This document shows positions 44,760 through 53,131 of a stretch of DNA of 64,000 nucleotides, piece by piece. Each line of letters starts with the position of its first letter. The first letter of the stretch is position 1. This DNA comes from Amycolatopsis kentuckyensis (GTDB lineage: Bacteria > Actinomycetota > Actinomycetes > Mycobacteriales > Pseudonocardiaceae): assembly GCF_002155975.1 (NCBI RefSeq), contig NZ_MUMI01000023.1, positions 29,253 through 93,252 on the forward strand, in the 5' to 3' direction. The position numbers and the translations under genes were made by a program. Under the pieces are notes generated by a model, which worked only from the letters and a program-made list of their open reading frames with translations, did not search any database and was not told where the DNA came from.

Positions 44760-45893
44760 ATGGCGACCCTGACCGAACTGCTGACCCGGCACGCCGCCGA
44801 CCTGCCCGGCGCGGTGGCGCTCGTAGCGCACGGCGAGCAGGTCGAAGCCGCGGCAGTGGGCTCGGCCGACGTCGAGGGCACCGTGCCGATGGCGCGGGAC
44901 TCGCTGTTCCGCGTCGCTTCGCTCACCAAGCCGATCACCGCCGCGGCCGTCCTGCTGCTCGTCGACGACGGCGAGCTGGCCCTCGACGACCCGATCGCGC
45001 GGTGGCTGCCGGAGCTGGCGTCTCCCGTGGTCGTCCGGACCCCGGCGGGCCCGGTCGACGACGTGGTGCCGGCCGTCCGCCCGATCACCGTGGCCGACCT
45101 GCTCACCTTCCGCTGCGGGTACGGCCTCACCGAAGACATGACGCTGCCCGCGGTCGACCTGCTGCTCCAGGTCCTGGGCCACCCGGCCGCGTCGCCGCGG
45201 GCGCTGTCGCCGGACGCCTGGCTGACGGCGCTGGCGCAGGTGCCGCTGCTGCACCAGCCGGGGGAGGCGTGGCTCTACGACACCGGCTCGGACCTCCAGG
45301 GCGTGCTGATCGCGCGGGTCGCCGGCCGTCCGCTGCCGGAGTTCCTGGCGGAGCGGCTGTTCGAGCCGCTCGGCATGGCCGACACCGGGTTCACCGTGCC
45401 GACCGCGGCGCTCGGCCGGTTCACCAGCGCCTACCGCCGCGGCGAGGACGGGCTCCGGCTGATCGACTCACCGGAAGGCCGCTGGAGCACGCCGCCGCCG
45501 TTCCCGTCCGGGGCCGGCGGGCTGGTCTCGACGGCCGACGACCTGCTGGTGTTCGCGAAGTTCCTGCGTGACGGGGGTACGGCGGGCGGCCACCGCCTGC
45601 TGACGCCGGAGTCGATCCACCGGATGACGACCGACCACCTGACCCCGGCCCAGCGGGCCGCGGCCCGGCCGTTCCTGCACGGCCAGGGCTGGGGCTACGG
45701 CGGCTCGGTGGACGTCGACGCCGACGAACCCTGGACGGTCCCGGGCCGCTATGGCTGGGTCGGCGGCGCGGGCACGGCCCTGTACCTGACCCCGGCGACG
45801 GGCACGATCTCGGTGCTGCTCACCCAGGTCGAGCTGACCAGCCCCGACCCCACCCCGCTGATGAAGGAGTTCTGGACCCACGCGGCGAGCTAG
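44760..45893 (+). CDS. serine hydrolase of the beta-lactamase class C / D-Ala-D-Ala carboxypeptidase family
   Basis: 377-residue protein without a signal peptide. It has the active-site Ser54-Leu-Thr-Lys57 (SxxK) and a YxN-position motif beginning at Tyr173 (YDTGS, so Gly-Ser where Asn is expected). Family members are esterases, peptidases or beta-lactam hydrolases; as the protein is cytoplasmic, an esterase is more likely. ATG 44760 lies 2 bases after the acetyltransferase stop, so the three genes acuC-pat-hydrolase form an operon. The stop is shared with that of the convergent fadE27-like gene in CTAG. Confidence 0.9.
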   Translation: MATLTELLTRHAADLPGAVALVAHGEQVEAAAVGSADVEGTVPMARDSLFRVASLTKPITAAAVLLLVDDGELALDDPIARWLPELASPVVVRTPAGPVDDVVPAVRPITVADLLTFRCGYGLTEDMTLPAVDLLLQVLGHPAASPRALSPDAWLTALAQVPLLHQPGEAWLYDTGSDLQGVLIARVAGRPLPEFLAERLFEPLGMADTGFTVPTAALGRFTSAYRRGEDGLRLIDSPEGRWSTPPPFPSGAGGLVSTADDLLVFAKFLRDGGTAGGHRLLTPESIHRMTTDHLTPAQRAAARPFLHGQGWGYGGSVDVDADEPWTVPGRYGWVGGAGTALYLTPATGTISVLLTQVELTSPDPTPLMKEFWTHAAS

Positions 45894-46912
45894 CCGCGGT
45901 CCGCGAGGAGCCCGCCCAGGTCCAGCAACTGCCGGGTGGCCCCGCCGAGCTGGAACTCCAGGCGCTTCGCCGCCGCGAAGTACCGGTGCACGACGTGGTC
46001 GACGTCGATGCCGACGCCGCCGTGGACGTGGACCGCCGTGTGGGCGACCCGGTGGCCCGCTTCCGCCGCCCAGAACTTCGCCGTCGCCACCGCTTCGGCG
46101 GCCGGGACGTCCGAGCTCAGCTGCCACGCCGCCTGCAGCGTCGTCAGCCGGACCGCTTCGACGTCCAGGTAGGCGTCCGCGAGACGCTGGCGGACCGCCT
46201 GGAACCCGCCGATCACGTGGTCGAACTGCTTCCGCTCGGCCGCGTACGCCGCCGTCAGCTCCAACGCGCGTTCGACCACGCCGAGCTGCTGCGCGCACAC
46301 CCCGACCGTCCCGCGCAGGCGCAGCCACTCGCCGATGTCGCCCAGCGACACCCCCGGCGCTTCGGCCAGCGAAAGCAGCGCGGCGTCCGCGTGGTCGGTC
46401 GTCTGCTGCGGCTGCACCGTCACCCCGGACGCGGCCGCGTCGACCAGGAAGACCTCGTCCGGCGTGGCGACCAGGAACCCGTGCGCGAAGGCGCCGGACG
46501 GCACCGCCGTCTGCGTGCCGGACACCCGGCCGTCGGAAGCCGTGAACCCGTCCAGCGCCACGGCCAGGACGCGCTCGCCGCGCAGGACCGGCAGCACCCA
46601 GCGGTCCACCAGCTCGGGCGTGCCGAACTCGGCCAGCGCCGACGCCGCCATCGTGATCGACGGGAGGTAGGGGACCGCCGCCACCGCGCGGCCGATCTCG
46701 GTCAGCACCGCGCACTGCTCCAGCAGCCCGAACCCGCCGCCGCCGAGCGACGACGGCAGCGCCGCGTCCAGCACGCCCGCCTGGCCGAGGGCCGTCCACG
46801 CGGTCGTGTCGAAGCCGCCGGTGCCGTGCGGGTCGTGGGTGGCCTTGTCGGCCAGCAGGCGCCGGGTCAGCGCGGCGAGGTCGGCCGACGCTTCGGAAGG
46901 GGTGAAGTCCAT
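45890..46912 (-). CDS. fadE27: acyl-CoA dehydrogenase FadE27/ChsE5-like, steroid side-chain degradation
   Basis: 340-residue acyl-CoA dehydrogenase of the half-subunit type that pairs with FadE26 to form an alpha2-beta2 heterotetramer. Known counterparts oxidise the CoA-activated side chain of cholesterol. N-terminus MDFTPSEASADLAALTRR and C-terminal HVHGGVGIDVDHVVHRYF match FadE27. ATG 46912 has AGGAGC upstream. It lies 8 bases after the FadE26 gene on the same strand, and the pair is divergent from the fdxD-mce4 region, exactly as in M. tuberculosis. Control by KstR is inferred from the upstream palindrome. The tail shares CTAG with the convergent hydrolase. Confidence 0.9.
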   Translation of the reverse strand: MDFTPSEASADLAALTRRLLADKATHDPHGTGGFDTTAWTALGQAGVLDAALPSSLGGGGFGLLEQCAVLTEIGRAVAAVPYLPSITMAASALAEFGTPELVDRWVLPVLRGERVLAVALDGFTASDGRVSGTQTAVPSGAFAHGFLVATPDEVFLVDAAASGVTVQPQQTTDHADAALLSLAEAPGVSLGDIGEWLRLRGTVGVCAQQLGVVERALELTAAYAAERKQFDHVIGGFQAVRQRLADAYLDVEAVRLTTLQAAWQLSSDVPAAEAVATAKFWAAEAGHRVAHTAVHVHGGVGIDVDHVVHRYFAAAKRLEFQLGGATRQLLDLGGLLADRG

Positions 46913-46920
46913 GGTCGCTC

Positions 46921-48084
46921 CTAGCGCGTGACGGGCAGGCCGAGGGCGGTCGCGGCGATCATGTCCCGCTGGATCTCGTTGGTGCCGCCGCCGAAGGTGA
47001 GGATCAGCGCCGACCGGTGCAGCCGCTCGATCCGCCCGGCCAGCAGCGCCCCCGGCGAGCCTTCGCGGACGACGGCGGCCGCGCCGAGCACCTCCATCAG
47101 CAGCCGGTAGGCCTCGATCGCGAACTCCGTGCCGAACACCTTCGTCGCCGACGCCTCGGCCGGGCCGAGCTCGCTGGCCGCGGCCGCCCAGGCGATCCGC
47201 CAGTTCCGCAGCTTCAGGTACTCCGCGCCGGCGTGCACCCGCGCGAGGTTCACCCGCACCCACTCCTGGTCGATGGCGCCGGTCTCCTTCGCCCATTCCA
47301 GGACGTCCGCCAGGGCTTTGCGGATCGGCGCCGACGAGGTCAGCGCGACGCGCTCGTGGTTGAGCTGGTTGGTGATCAGCGGCCAGCCCGCGTTCTCCTC
47401 GGCGACGCGCGCCGACACCGGCACGCGCACGCCGTCGTAGTAGGTCGCGCTCGTCCCGGCGCCCGCGACCGTGTGCACCTTGGTCCACGAGAACCCGTCG
47501 GCGGACGTCGGCACGATGAGCATCGACAGCCCGCGGTGCTTCTTCGCGCCGGGGTCGGTCCGGACCGCGAGCCAGACGTAGTCGGCGTACTCGATCAGGC
47601 TGGTCCACATCTTCTGGCCGGTGACGACGTACTCGTCGCCGTCGCGCTCGGCCCGCGTCCGCAGCGACGCCAGGTCGGTGCCGGCCTCCGGCTCGGAGTA
47701 GCCGATCGAGAAGTGCAGCTCCCCGGCGGCGATCTTCGGCAGGTAGAACGCCTTCTGTTCTTCGGTGCCGTAGCGCATGATCGTCGGGCCGACGGTGTTC
47801 ACCGTCAGGAACGGCACCGGCACCCCGGCGACGGCCGCTTCGTCGGTGAAGATCAGCTGGTCGAGCATCGACCGGCCCTGCCCGCCGTACTCGGGCGGCC
47901 AGCCCAGCGCGAGCCAGCCGTCCTTGCCCAGCTGCCGCACGATCTCCTTGTACGCCACGCCATCGCCGTACTCGCCGCCGCCCGAGCGGAGGCCCGCACG
48001 CCGTTCGGGCGTCATCAGCTCGGCGAAGTACTCCCGAAGCTCGGCCGCCAGCGCGCGCTGCTGGAGCGTGTAGTCGATCCGCAC
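46921..48084 (-). CDS. fadE26: acyl-CoA dehydrogenase FadE26/ChsE4-like, steroid side-chain degradation
   Basis: 387-residue partner of the FadE27-like protein. Conserved features match FadE26 closely: YTLQQRALAAELREYF, GWLALGWPPEYGGQGRSM, HFSIGYSEPEAGTDLASLRT, GQKMWTSLIEYADYVWLAVRT and the final TFGGGTNEIQRDMIA. It would alpha,beta-dehydrogenate a steroid C26 or C24 acyl-CoA. GTG 48084 has GGAGGTGA upstream. A KstR-type palindrome stands 58 bases upstream, so steroid intermediates should induce it. Confidence 0.93.
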   Translation of the reverse strand: MRIDYTLQQRALAAELREYFAELMTPERRAGLRSGGGEYGDGVAYKEIVRQLGKDGWLALGWPPEYGGQGRSMLDQLIFTDEAAVAGVPVPFLTVNTVGPTIMRYGTEEQKAFYLPKIAAGELHFSIGYSEPEAGTDLASLRTRAERDGDEYVVTGQKMWTSLIEYADYVWLAVRTDPGAKKHRGLSMLIVPTSADGFSWTKVHTVAGAGTSATYYDGVRVPVSARVAEENAGWPLITNQLNHERVALTSSAPIRKALADVLEWAKETGAIDQEWVRVNLARVHAGAEYLKLRNWRIAWAAAASELGPAEASATKVFGTEFAIEAYRLLMEVLGAAAVVREGSPGALLAGRIERLHRSALILTFGGGTNEIQRDMIAATALGLPVTR

Positions 48085-48142
48085 CCGTCACCTCCACCCG
48101 GTCCGGCTCGTTGTGGTGCCGTACCGGCTCCCGGCGTTACAG

Positions 48143-48156
48143 TAGAACCTGTTCTA
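48143..48156. promoter_or_regulatory. KstR-type operator between fadE26 and fdxD
   Basis: TAGAACCTGTTCTA is a perfect 14-base palindrome and fits the KstR operator (TnnAACnnGTTnnA). It is centred between the divergent fadE26 and fdxD starts, the position of the KstR site in the equivalent mycobacterial locus. No kstR gene is in the window. Confidence 0.88.
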
Positions 48157-48187
48157 GTTGTACCAGGGCTCGAGCGGCGGAGGAAGC

Positions 48188-48379
48188 ATGGAGATCGGCG
48201 TCGACCGGCAGCTGTGCGAGGCGAACGCGGTGTGCGTGGGGCTCGCCCCGGACGTCTTCGACCTCGACGAGGAGGAAGAACTGGTGATCCAGCCGGGCCC
48301 GGTCCCCGACGACCAGGTAGAACGCGTTACCAGCGCGATCAAGGGTTGCCCCAAGAATGCGCTGTTCATCGCCGGTTAG
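48188..48379 (+). CDS. fdxD: 3Fe-4S ferredoxin FdxD-like
   Basis: 63-residue electron carrier. The cluster cysteines are in CEANAVC (Cys10 and Cys16) and GCPKNAL near the end. Three cysteines with a non-Cys residue at the fourth position indicate a [3Fe-4S] cluster. It matches Rv3503c in position and pattern (DVFDLDEEEELV). ATG 48188 has GGAGGA 4 bases upstream. It probably feeds a steroid-degrading monooxygenase or cytochrome P450 encoded elsewhere. It lies just after the KstR palindrome. Confidence 0.93.
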   Translation: MEIGVDRQLCEANAVCVGLAPDVFDLDEEEELVIQPGPVPDDQVERVTSAIKGCPKNALFIAG

Positions 48380-48408
48380 CACCGTTCACCCAAAGGGTTG
48401 CCTCGAAC

Positions 48409-48422
48409 GAGAACAGATTCTA
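48409..48422. promoter_or_regulatory. second KstR-like operator, before the SDR-mce4 run
   Basis: GAGAACAGATTCTA differs from the perfect site at 48143 at the first and ninth bases and in the spacer, and keeps both AGAAC and TTCT half-sites. It lies 43 bases before the SDR start, where a second KstR-controlled promoter would be expected. Confidence 0.6.
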
Positions 48423-48464
48423 CTGTAGGCCCGACATCCAGGACTCGACGAGGAGGTCCCCGCG

Positions 48465-49322
48465 GTGAGCTTGACCGGCAGGACGGCGATCGTCACGGGC
48501 GCCGCGGCGGGGCTGGGCCGGGCCGAAGCGCTCGCGCTCGCCGCGGGAGGCGCCACGGTCGTCGTCAACGACATCGGCGAGCCGAAGGACGTCGTCGCCG
48601 AGATCGAAGCGGCCGGCGGCAAGGCCGTCGCGGTCGCCGGCGACGTCGGCGACCGCGCCACGGCCGACGCGCTGGTGAGCGCCGCACTCGACCTCGGCGG
48701 GCTCGACGTCGTGGTCAACAACGCGGGCGTGCTGCGCGACAAGATGCTGTTCTCGATGTCCGACGACGACTGGGACACCGTGCTGCGCGTGCACCTGCGC
48801 GGCCACTTCCTGTTGTCCCGCAACGCCGCGAAGCACTGGCGCGACAAGTCCAAAGCGGACGGCGCCCCGGTGTACGGGCGGCTGGTCAACACGGCCTCCG
48901 AGGCGTTCCTCATCGGCTCGCCGGGCCAGCCCAACTACGCCGCCGCGAAGGCGGGCATCACCGCGCTCACCATGTCGGCCGCCCGCGGCCTGGCCAAGTA
49001 CGGCGTCCGCGCCAACGCGATCTGCCCTCGCGCGCGGACGGCGATGACCGAGGGCGTGTTCGGCGCCGCTCCCGCCGAGGGGGCCGATCCGCTCTCGGTC
49101 GAGCACGTCGCGCCCTTCGTCGCCTACCTCGCCTCCCCGGCGGCCGAGCACGTCAACGGCCAGGTGTTCGTCGTCCACGGCGGCACGGTCGCGCTGGTCG
49201 AAGCGCCGAGGATCGAGCGGCGCTGGAAGCTCGACGAGCTCGAGACGTCCCTGAGCGGTTTCTTCGCCGACCGCGACCCCGGCCGGATGTTCGCCGCCAC
49301 CGAGATCCTGGGAGAGTCATGA
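48465..49322 (+). CDS. hsd4A: SDR family dehydrogenase, Hsd4A/ChsB1-like
   Basis: 285-residue short-chain dehydrogenase orthologous in position to Rv3502c, which oxidises the beta-hydroxyacyl-CoA steroid side chain and can act as a 17-beta-hydroxysteroid dehydrogenase. It has the TGxxxGxG motif (VTGAAAGLGRAE), VVNNAG, and catalytic Tyr-x3-Lys in PNYAAAKAG. The C-terminus carries the family extension (ERRWKLDELE, FFADRDPGRMFAATEI). GTG 48465 has GAGGAGG upstream. A KstR-like site stands in front. It overlaps the next SDR gene by 4 bases. Confidence 0.92.
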   Translation: MSLTGRTAIVTGAAAGLGRAEALALAAGGATVVVNDIGEPKDVVAEIEAAGGKAVAVAGDVGDRATADALVSAALDLGGLDVVVNNAGVLRDKMLFSMSDDDWDTVLRVHLRGHFLLSRNAAKHWRDKSKADGAPVYGRLVNTASEAFLIGSPGQPNYAAAKAGITALTMSAARGLAKYGVRANAICPRARTAMTEGVFGAAPAEGADPLSVEHVAPFVAYLASPAAEHVNGQVFVVHGGTVALVEAPRIERRWKLDELETSLSGFFADRDPGRMFAATEILGES

Positions 49323-50077
49323 GGCTGGACGGGAAGATCGCGCTGATCACCGGCGCCGCGCGCGGGCAGGGCGAGGCCGCCGCCCGCGCGTTCGTCGCCG
49401 AAGGCGCCAAGGTGGTGATCGCCGACATCCTCGACGACGAGGGCAAGCAGCTGGCCGCCGACCTCGGCGAGCAGGCCGTCTACCAGCACCTCGACGTCGG
49501 CGACGAGGACGGCTGGGCCGCCGCGGTCGAGCGCGCGACCACCGAGTTCGGCCACCCGAACGTGCTGGTCAACAACGCCGGGATCCTGCACTTTTCGGAA
49601 CTGGCCCAGACGACGCTGGCCGATTACGAACGCGTGATCCGGGTGAACCAGATCGGGGCGTTTCTCGGGATGCGCTCGGTCGTTGAACCGATGACCGCCG
49701 CCGGCGGTGGCTCCATCGTCAACGTGTCCTCTGTGGAGGGTCTGGCCGGGATGCCCTACCTCGTCGCCTACACCGCGAGCAAGTTCGCGATCCGCGGCAT
49801 GACCAAGGTCGCGGCGATGGAACTCGGCAAGAAGCACATCCGGGTCAACTCGGTGCACCCCGGCGCGATCGACACCAAGATGGTCGAGACCGCGGCGGGC
49901 GGCCAGAAAGTCGACATGTCGTACGTCGGCAAGAAGGTCGCGCTGAGGCGGGTCGGGCAGCCCGAGGACGTCGCCAAGCTGGTGTTGTTCCTGGCCAGCG
50001 ACGAGAGCGCGTACTGCACGGGTGCGGAATTCGTCGCGGACGGCGGGGCGACGGCCACGCACGCCCTCAACTTCTGA
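49319..50077 (+). CDS. SDR family 3-alpha(20-beta)-hydroxysteroid dehydrogenase-like
   Basis: 252-residue short-chain dehydrogenase. Motifs are TGAARGQGEAAA, VNNAGILHF, and the active-site Tyr-x3-Lys in VAYTASKFAIRG. It resembles FabG3 (Rv2002) of M. tuberculosis, a 20-beta-hydroxysteroid dehydrogenase, in GRGSIxNxSSxEGLAG and YTAxKFAxRG blocks. No such gene stands between Rv3502c and yrbE4A in M. tuberculosis. ATG 49319 overlaps the stop of the hsd4A-like gene. A 95-base gap to yrbE4A follows. Substrate specificity for a steroid is inferred from location. Confidence 0.88.
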   Translation: MRLDGKIALITGAARGQGEAAARAFVAEGAKVVIADILDDEGKQLAADLGEQAVYQHLDVGDEDGWAAAVERATTEFGHPNVLVNNAGILHFSELAQTTLADYERVIRVNQIGAFLGMRSVVEPMTAAGGGSIVNVSSVEGLAGMPYLVAYTASKFAIRGMTKVAAMELGKKHIRVNSVHPGAIDTKMVETAAGGQKVDMSYVGKKVALRRVGQPEDVAKLVLFLASDESAYCTGAEFVADGGATATHALNF

Positions 50078-50175
50078 AGGAGAACTGCCGAAAGGGTGAG
50101 TGAACACCGCTAACTAAAGCGGGAACCGGGTGTGGAGAAGACTCGGAGGTCAACGGCGATCTACTGGGAGGTGTG

Positions 50176-50964
50176 GTGAGCGGAGGCACGGGCACGCTCC
50201 CGGGAACCGCGGCCCTGACCCAGGTCGGGCGCTTGGCGACGCTGTCGTGGGAGGTCCTGCGCGCGATCTTCAAGCGCCCCTTCCAGACCCGCGAGTGGAT
50301 CCAGCAGTGCTGGTTCTTCGCCAGCGTCACGATCCTCCCGACCGCCCTGGTCGCCATCCCGTTCGGCGCGGTGATCGCCCTGCAGCTCGGTTCGCTGACC
50401 GCGCAGATCGGCGCCCAGTCGTTCACCGGCGCGGCCAGCGCGCTCGCCATCGTGCAGCAGGCCAGCCCGCTGATCACCGCGCTGCTCGTGGCGGGCGCCG
50501 GTGGCAGCGCGGTCTGCGCGGACATCGGCGCGCGCAAGATCCGCGAAGAGATCGACGCCATGGAGGTCCTCGGCGTCAACCCGATCCAGCGGCTGATCGT
50601 GCCGCGGGTGCTCGCCGCGATGGTCGTTTCGGTGCTGCTGAACGGCTTGGTCAGCGTGGTCGGCGTGCTCGGCGGCTACTTCTTCAACGTCGTCCTGCAG
50701 GGCGGCACGCCCGGCGCGTACCTGGCCAGCTTCAACGCCCTCGCGCAGGTGCCGGACCTCTGGGTCAGCGAGATCAAGGCGCTGCTGTACGGCTTCGTCG
50801 CCGGGGTCGTCGCGGCCTTCCGCGGGCTGAACCCGGCGGGCGGGCCGAAGGGCGTCGGCGACGCCGTCAACCAGGCCGTCGTGATCACCTTCCTGCTGCT
50901 GTTCCTGATCAACGTCGTGCTCACCGCGATCTACCTGCGGATCGTCCCGCCGAAGGCGATGTGA
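50176..50964 (+). CDS. yrbE4A: ABC-type permease YrbE4A of the mce4 system
   Basis: 262-residue MlaE-type integral membrane protein, one of two permease subunits of the Mce4 importer. Several hydrophobic helices are visible, with the MlaE motif (ADIGARKIREEIDAMEVLGVNPI) that contacts the MceG ATPase. GTG 50176 is preferred to GTG 50173 since GGGAGG at 50166-50171 fits its spacing better. It overlaps yrbE4B by one base. MceG is not encoded here. Confidence 0.93.
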   Translation: MSGGTGTLPGTAALTQVGRLATLSWEVLRAIFKRPFQTREWIQQCWFFASVTILPTALVAIPFGAVIALQLGSLTAQIGAQSFTGAASALAIVQQASPLITALLVAGAGGSAVCADIGARKIREEIDAMEVLGVNPIQRLIVPRVLAAMVVSVLLNGLVSVVGVLGGYFFNVVLQGGTPGAYLASFNALAQVPDLWVSEIKALLYGFVAGVVAAFRGLNPAGGPKGVGDAVNQAVVITFLLLFLINVVLTAIYLRIVPPKAM

Positions 50965-51812
50965 TGACCGCCGAACCCCTGGACACCGACCGGACGCTCG
51001 AGTACATCGCGCGCCCGGGCCAGAGCCTGGAGGGGCTCGGCAAGCAGCTGGCGTTCGCCGCGAAAGCGCTCGCCTGGTCGCCGCGCACGATCCGCCGCTA
51101 CAGCCGGGAAACGCTGCGGCTGCTCACCGAAGTCTGCTTCGGCACCGGTGGCCTGGCGGTCATCGGCGGCACGCTCGGCGTGATGATCGGGATGACCCTG
51201 TTCACCGGCCTGATCGTCGGCCTGCAGGGCTATTCCGCGCTCAATCAGCTCGGCACGGCCGCGCTCACCGGCTTCATCTCCGCCTACTTCAACACCCGCG
51301 AGGTCGCGCCGCTCTCGGCCGGGCTCGCGCTGTCCGCCACCGTCGGCTGCGGCTTCACCGCCCAGCTCGGCGCGATGCGGATCTCCGACGAGATCGACGC
51401 GCTGGAAGTCATGGGCGTGCCGAGCATGCCGTACCTGGTGACGACCCGGGTGCTGGCCGGGGTCGCCGCGGTGATCCCGCTGTACGCGGTCGGCCTGCTG
51501 TCGAGCTACCTCGCGTCCCGGCAGATCACCATCTGGCTCTACGGCCAGTCCGCGGGCACCTACGACCACTACTTCACGCTCTTCCTGCCACCCGGCGACG
51601 TCCTGTGGTCGTTCGGGAAGGTGATCGTGTTCAGCGTGCTCGTGATCCTGTCCCATTGTTACTACGGCTTCACCGCCAGCGGCGGCCCGGCCGGTGTCGG
51701 CGTCGCGGTCGGCCGCGCGGTGCGGACGTCGATCGTGCTGATCTCGGTGCTGGACTTCTTCTTGTCCCTGGCGATCTGGGGCGCGAACACCACGGTGAGG
51801 ATCTCGGGATGA
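50964..51812 (+). CDS. yrbE4B: ABC-type permease YrbE4B of the mce4 system
   Basis: 282-residue partner of YrbE4A with the same MlaE fold and the motif GAMRISDEIDALEVMGVPSMPYL. It also has a soluble N-terminal stretch (about 1-60) that is longer than in YrbE4A. It would form the transmembrane channel with YrbE4A. ATG 50964 overlaps the yrbE4A stop and its own stop overlaps mce4A (ATGA), so these three genes are tightly coupled. Confidence 0.93.
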   Translation: MTAEPLDTDRTLEYIARPGQSLEGLGKQLAFAAKALAWSPRTIRRYSRETLRLLTEVCFGTGGLAVIGGTLGVMIGMTLFTGLIVGLQGYSALNQLGTAALTGFISAYFNTREVAPLSAGLALSATVGCGFTAQLGAMRISDEIDALEVMGVPSMPYLVTTRVLAGVAAVIPLYAVGLLSSYLASRQITIWLYGQSAGTYDHYFTLFLPPGDVLWSFGKVIVFSVLVILSHCYYGFTASGGPAGVGVAVGRAVRTSIVLISVLDFFLSLAIWGANTTVRISG

Positions 51813-53131
51813 GGCGCGAGCTCTGGCAGCGGCTCCGGTACCAGGTGCTGGGGCTCGTCTTCCTGCTCGTCGCGGCCTTGTTCATCACGCTCACGCTCGC
51901 CGTCTATAACAAGGCGTTCACGCCGGTCACGCTCGTGAAGCTGGAGACCGACCGGGTCGGCAGCCAGCTGCGCACCGGTGGCGACGTCAAGGTCCGCGGC
52001 ATGCTCGTCGGCGAAGTCCGCTCGGTGGTCGCGAAGGGCGACCACGCCGAGCTGGAGCTGGCCCTCGACCCGGACAAGACGCACGTGATCCCGAAGAACG
52101 TCTCCGCGCGGCTGCTGCCGAAGACGCTGTTCGGCGAGCGGTACGTCGCCCTGCAGCTGCCCGGGAAGTCCGACGGCCCGATCGAGGCCGGCGACGTCAT
52201 CCCGCAGGACCGCAGCAGCGCCGCCATCGAGCTGCAGAAGGTGCTCGACGACGTGATGCCGCTGCTGCAGGCCGTCCAGCCCGAGAAGCTGTCGAGCACG
52301 CTCACCGCGGTGGCGACCGCGCTCGACGGCCGCGGCAAGCAGCTCGGCGAAACCCTGGCCGGGCTGTCGGACTACCTCGGCAAGCTCAACCCGTCGCTGC
52401 CGGACGTCAAGGCCGACATCACCGGGCTCGCGAACGTCGCGGACACCTACGACAAGGCGGCGCCGGACCTGCTGCAGGCGCTGTCCGACCTGACCACGAC
52501 GAGCCGGACGATCGTCGACCAGCGCGCGCAGCTGGCCGACCTCTACGCCACGGTCACCGCGGCTTCGGTGGACCTCACGAACTTCCTCCAGGTCAACAAG
52601 GACAACCTGATCCGGCTCACCACCGCCGTCCAGCCGACGCTGGACGTCCTCGCCAAGTACGCCCCCGAGTACCCGTGCCTGATGCGGCAGCTCGCCGAGT
52701 CGGTGCCCCGGGCGGAGCTCGCCTTCGGCAAGGGCACCGCGCACCCCGAGGTCAGCCGCGTCACCATCGAGTTCGCCGCCAGCCGCGGCAAGTACCTGCC
52801 CGGCGTCGACGAGCCGAAGTACGAGGACAAGCGCGGGCCGCGCTGCTACCCGAGCGTGCCGCATCCCGGGGTGTGGCCGCAGTACCCGCCCGACGGCGCG
52901 ATCAAGGACGGCTCCAGCAAGCCCCCGCCGCCGAAGTACCCGCCCGAGGAGCTGCCCGCCGGCGGCAGCGCCATCGGCGGGGACGGCACGATCGTCGGTT
53001 CGGCCTACGAGAACGACCTGATCGACCTGCTCGCCTCGCCCGCGCTCGGCACCGCGCCGGGTGCGGTGCCCGGCTGGGCGGGCCTGCTCGTCGGGCCGCT
53101 CTACCGCGGCGCGGAGGTGGAGCTGAAATGA
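51809..53131 (+). CDS. mce4A: Mce4A, mammalian cell entry family substrate-binding protein
   Basis: 440-residue Mce protein: one N-terminal transmembrane anchor (about 12-33), the MlaD/Mce domain (about 40-120, VKVRGMLVGEV...TLFGERYVAL) and a long helical region forming the periplasmic tunnel (about 130-290). The tail is proline-rich (KPPPPKYPPEELPAGG, after about 350). Six Mce proteins form a hexameric channel that carries steroids from the outer membrane to the permease. ATG 51809 overlaps yrbE4B. Confidence 0.92.
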   Translation: MRRELWQRLRYQVLGLVFLLVAALFITLTLAVYNKAFTPVTLVKLETDRVGSQLRTGGDVKVRGMLVGEVRSVVAKGDHAELELALDPDKTHVIPKNVSARLLPKTLFGERYVALQLPGKSDGPIEAGDVIPQDRSSAAIELQKVLDDVMPLLQAVQPEKLSSTLTAVATALDGRGKQLGETLAGLSDYLGKLNPSLPDVKADITGLANVADTYDKAAPDLLQALSDLTTTSRTIVDQRAQLADLYATVTAASVDLTNFLQVNKDNLIRLTTAVQPTLDVLAKYAPEYPCLMRQLAESVPRAELAFGKGTAHPEVSRVTIEFAASRGKYLPGVDEPKYEDKRGPRCYPSVPHPGVWPQYPPDGAIKDGSSKPPPPKYPPEELPAGGSAIGGDGTIVGSAYENDLIDLLASPALGTAPGAVPGWAGLLVGPLYRGAEVELK

